From Cognatilysobacter terrigena (GTDB lineage: Bacteria; Pseudomonadota; Gammaproteobacteria; Xanthomonadales; Xanthomonadaceae), in contig NZ_SELT01000004.1 of assembly GCF_004361065.1 (NCBI RefSeq), forward strand, positions 1 to 64,000: DNA of 64,000 bases, read 5' to 3'. Under the pieces are notes generated by a model, which was given only the letters and a program-made list of their open reading frames with translations, searched no databases and had not been told where the DNA came from. The position numbers were made by a program, and so were the translations under genes. Shown here piece by piece: positions 63,701 to 64,000 of the stretch. Each line of letters starts with the position of its first letter. The first letter of the stretch is position 1.

Positions 63701-64000
63701 ATGGAGCCGTCAAGCTTTGCCGACATGGAACCGCCGCATTATCCCGGCAAGCGTTTCGCCGCGCCAGCGAGCGCGGTGCTCGCGCTGTCGCTGCTCCTCA
63801 GCGCCTGTGGCGGCAACGCGCCGACGGTGCGCCATTCGCCGTCGGTGACCCATACCGTCTTCCCGGCCGTGTGGCCGATCGTGACGCCCGAAAACCCGGA
63901 CGCCGCGAACGCCGTGCTGATGCGCGCGCTGTCGCTGGTCGGTACGCCCTACCGCTACGGCGGCAACACGCCGGAATCCGGGTTCGATTGCAGCGGCCTC
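63701..64000 (+). CDS. NlpC/P60 family lipoprotein, N-terminal part (truncated by window end)
   Basis: Signal peptide with lipobox LLLSAC, then a short linker and the opening of an NlpC/P60 domain: LMRALSLVGTPYRYGGNTP, followed by GFDCSGL, whose Cys is the catalytic nucleophile of these cell-wall D,L-endopeptidases (Spr/MepS-like). His and the polar third residue would lie beyond base 64000. Start is 63701 or, in frame, 63725; neither has a clear SD. Confidence 0.85.
   Translation, partial: MEPSSFADMEPPHYPGKRFAAPASAVLALSLLLSACGGNAPTVRHSPSVTHTVFPAVWPIVTPENPDAANAVLMRALSLVGTPYRYGGNTPESGFDCSGL

Overview
This is a GC-rich, densely packed stretch of chromosome from a gammaproteobacterium. It most likely belongs to the Xanthomonadaceae (Lysobacter/Luteimonas-like). 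The clues are the housekeeping gene orders (miaA-hfq-hflX-hflK-hflC-DUF2065-purA; pyrG-kdsA-eno-ftsB-ispD-ispF-truD; surE-pcm-yqaA-nlpD; rlmE-ftsH-folP), an ACE-like M2 peptidase lipoprotein, secreted M4 peptidases and frequent GTG/TTG starts. The family is inferred from gene content only. I see no rRNA, tRNA, insertion sequence, prophage or CRISPR array.

Left part (1-20.8 kb): the C-terminal end of an alpha/beta hydrolase, a VanY-type D,D-carboxypeptidase, a decayed HAD hydrolase, an AlkA-like glycosylase with a DUF423 membrane protein, a membrane SRPBCC protein and a DesK/DesR-like two-component pair. These are followed by GNAT-minC-minD-minE (division-site selection), an M2 metallopeptidase, a Bcr/CflA exporter divergent from an Atm1-type ABC exporter, and gcvP behind a tandem glycine riboswitch. 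A KGG stress protein then lies divergent from a Crp/Fnr-type regulator.

Middle (20.8-41 kb): a MATE exporter tail-to-tail with a second-type UvrA, the modABC molybdate importer, a lysozyme-like orphan protein and purA. Next come the hfq/hflX/hflKC membrane-quality-control cluster with miaA, an amino-acid permease, then folP, ftsH and rlmE, and on the plus strand yhbY and a Mth938-like protein.

Right part (41-64 kb): nlpD-yqaA-pcm-surE, a plus-strand smr gene, then a long minus-strand operon from pyrG through kdsA, eno, ftsB, ispD and ispF to truD (CTP, KDO, glycolysis, division, isoprenoids, tRNA pseudouridine). This is followed by parE, an orphan MbcA/ParS-type antitoxin, N-formylglutamate amidohydrolase, glutathione reductase, a D-amino-acid dehydrogenase, two tandem M4 (thermolysin-like) secreted peptidases, SlyD, and the start of an NlpC/P60 lipoprotein cut by the window end.

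The points most worth following up are: a set of genes whose -10-like TANNNT box lies only 5-8 nt before ATG (apparently leaderless); the tandem glycine riboswitch; the partly homogenised M4 pair; a toxin-less ParS/MbcA antitoxin; an orphan muramidase-like protein; two perfect DnaA boxes far from any origin genes; and several overlapping tiny membrane or lipoprotein genes.
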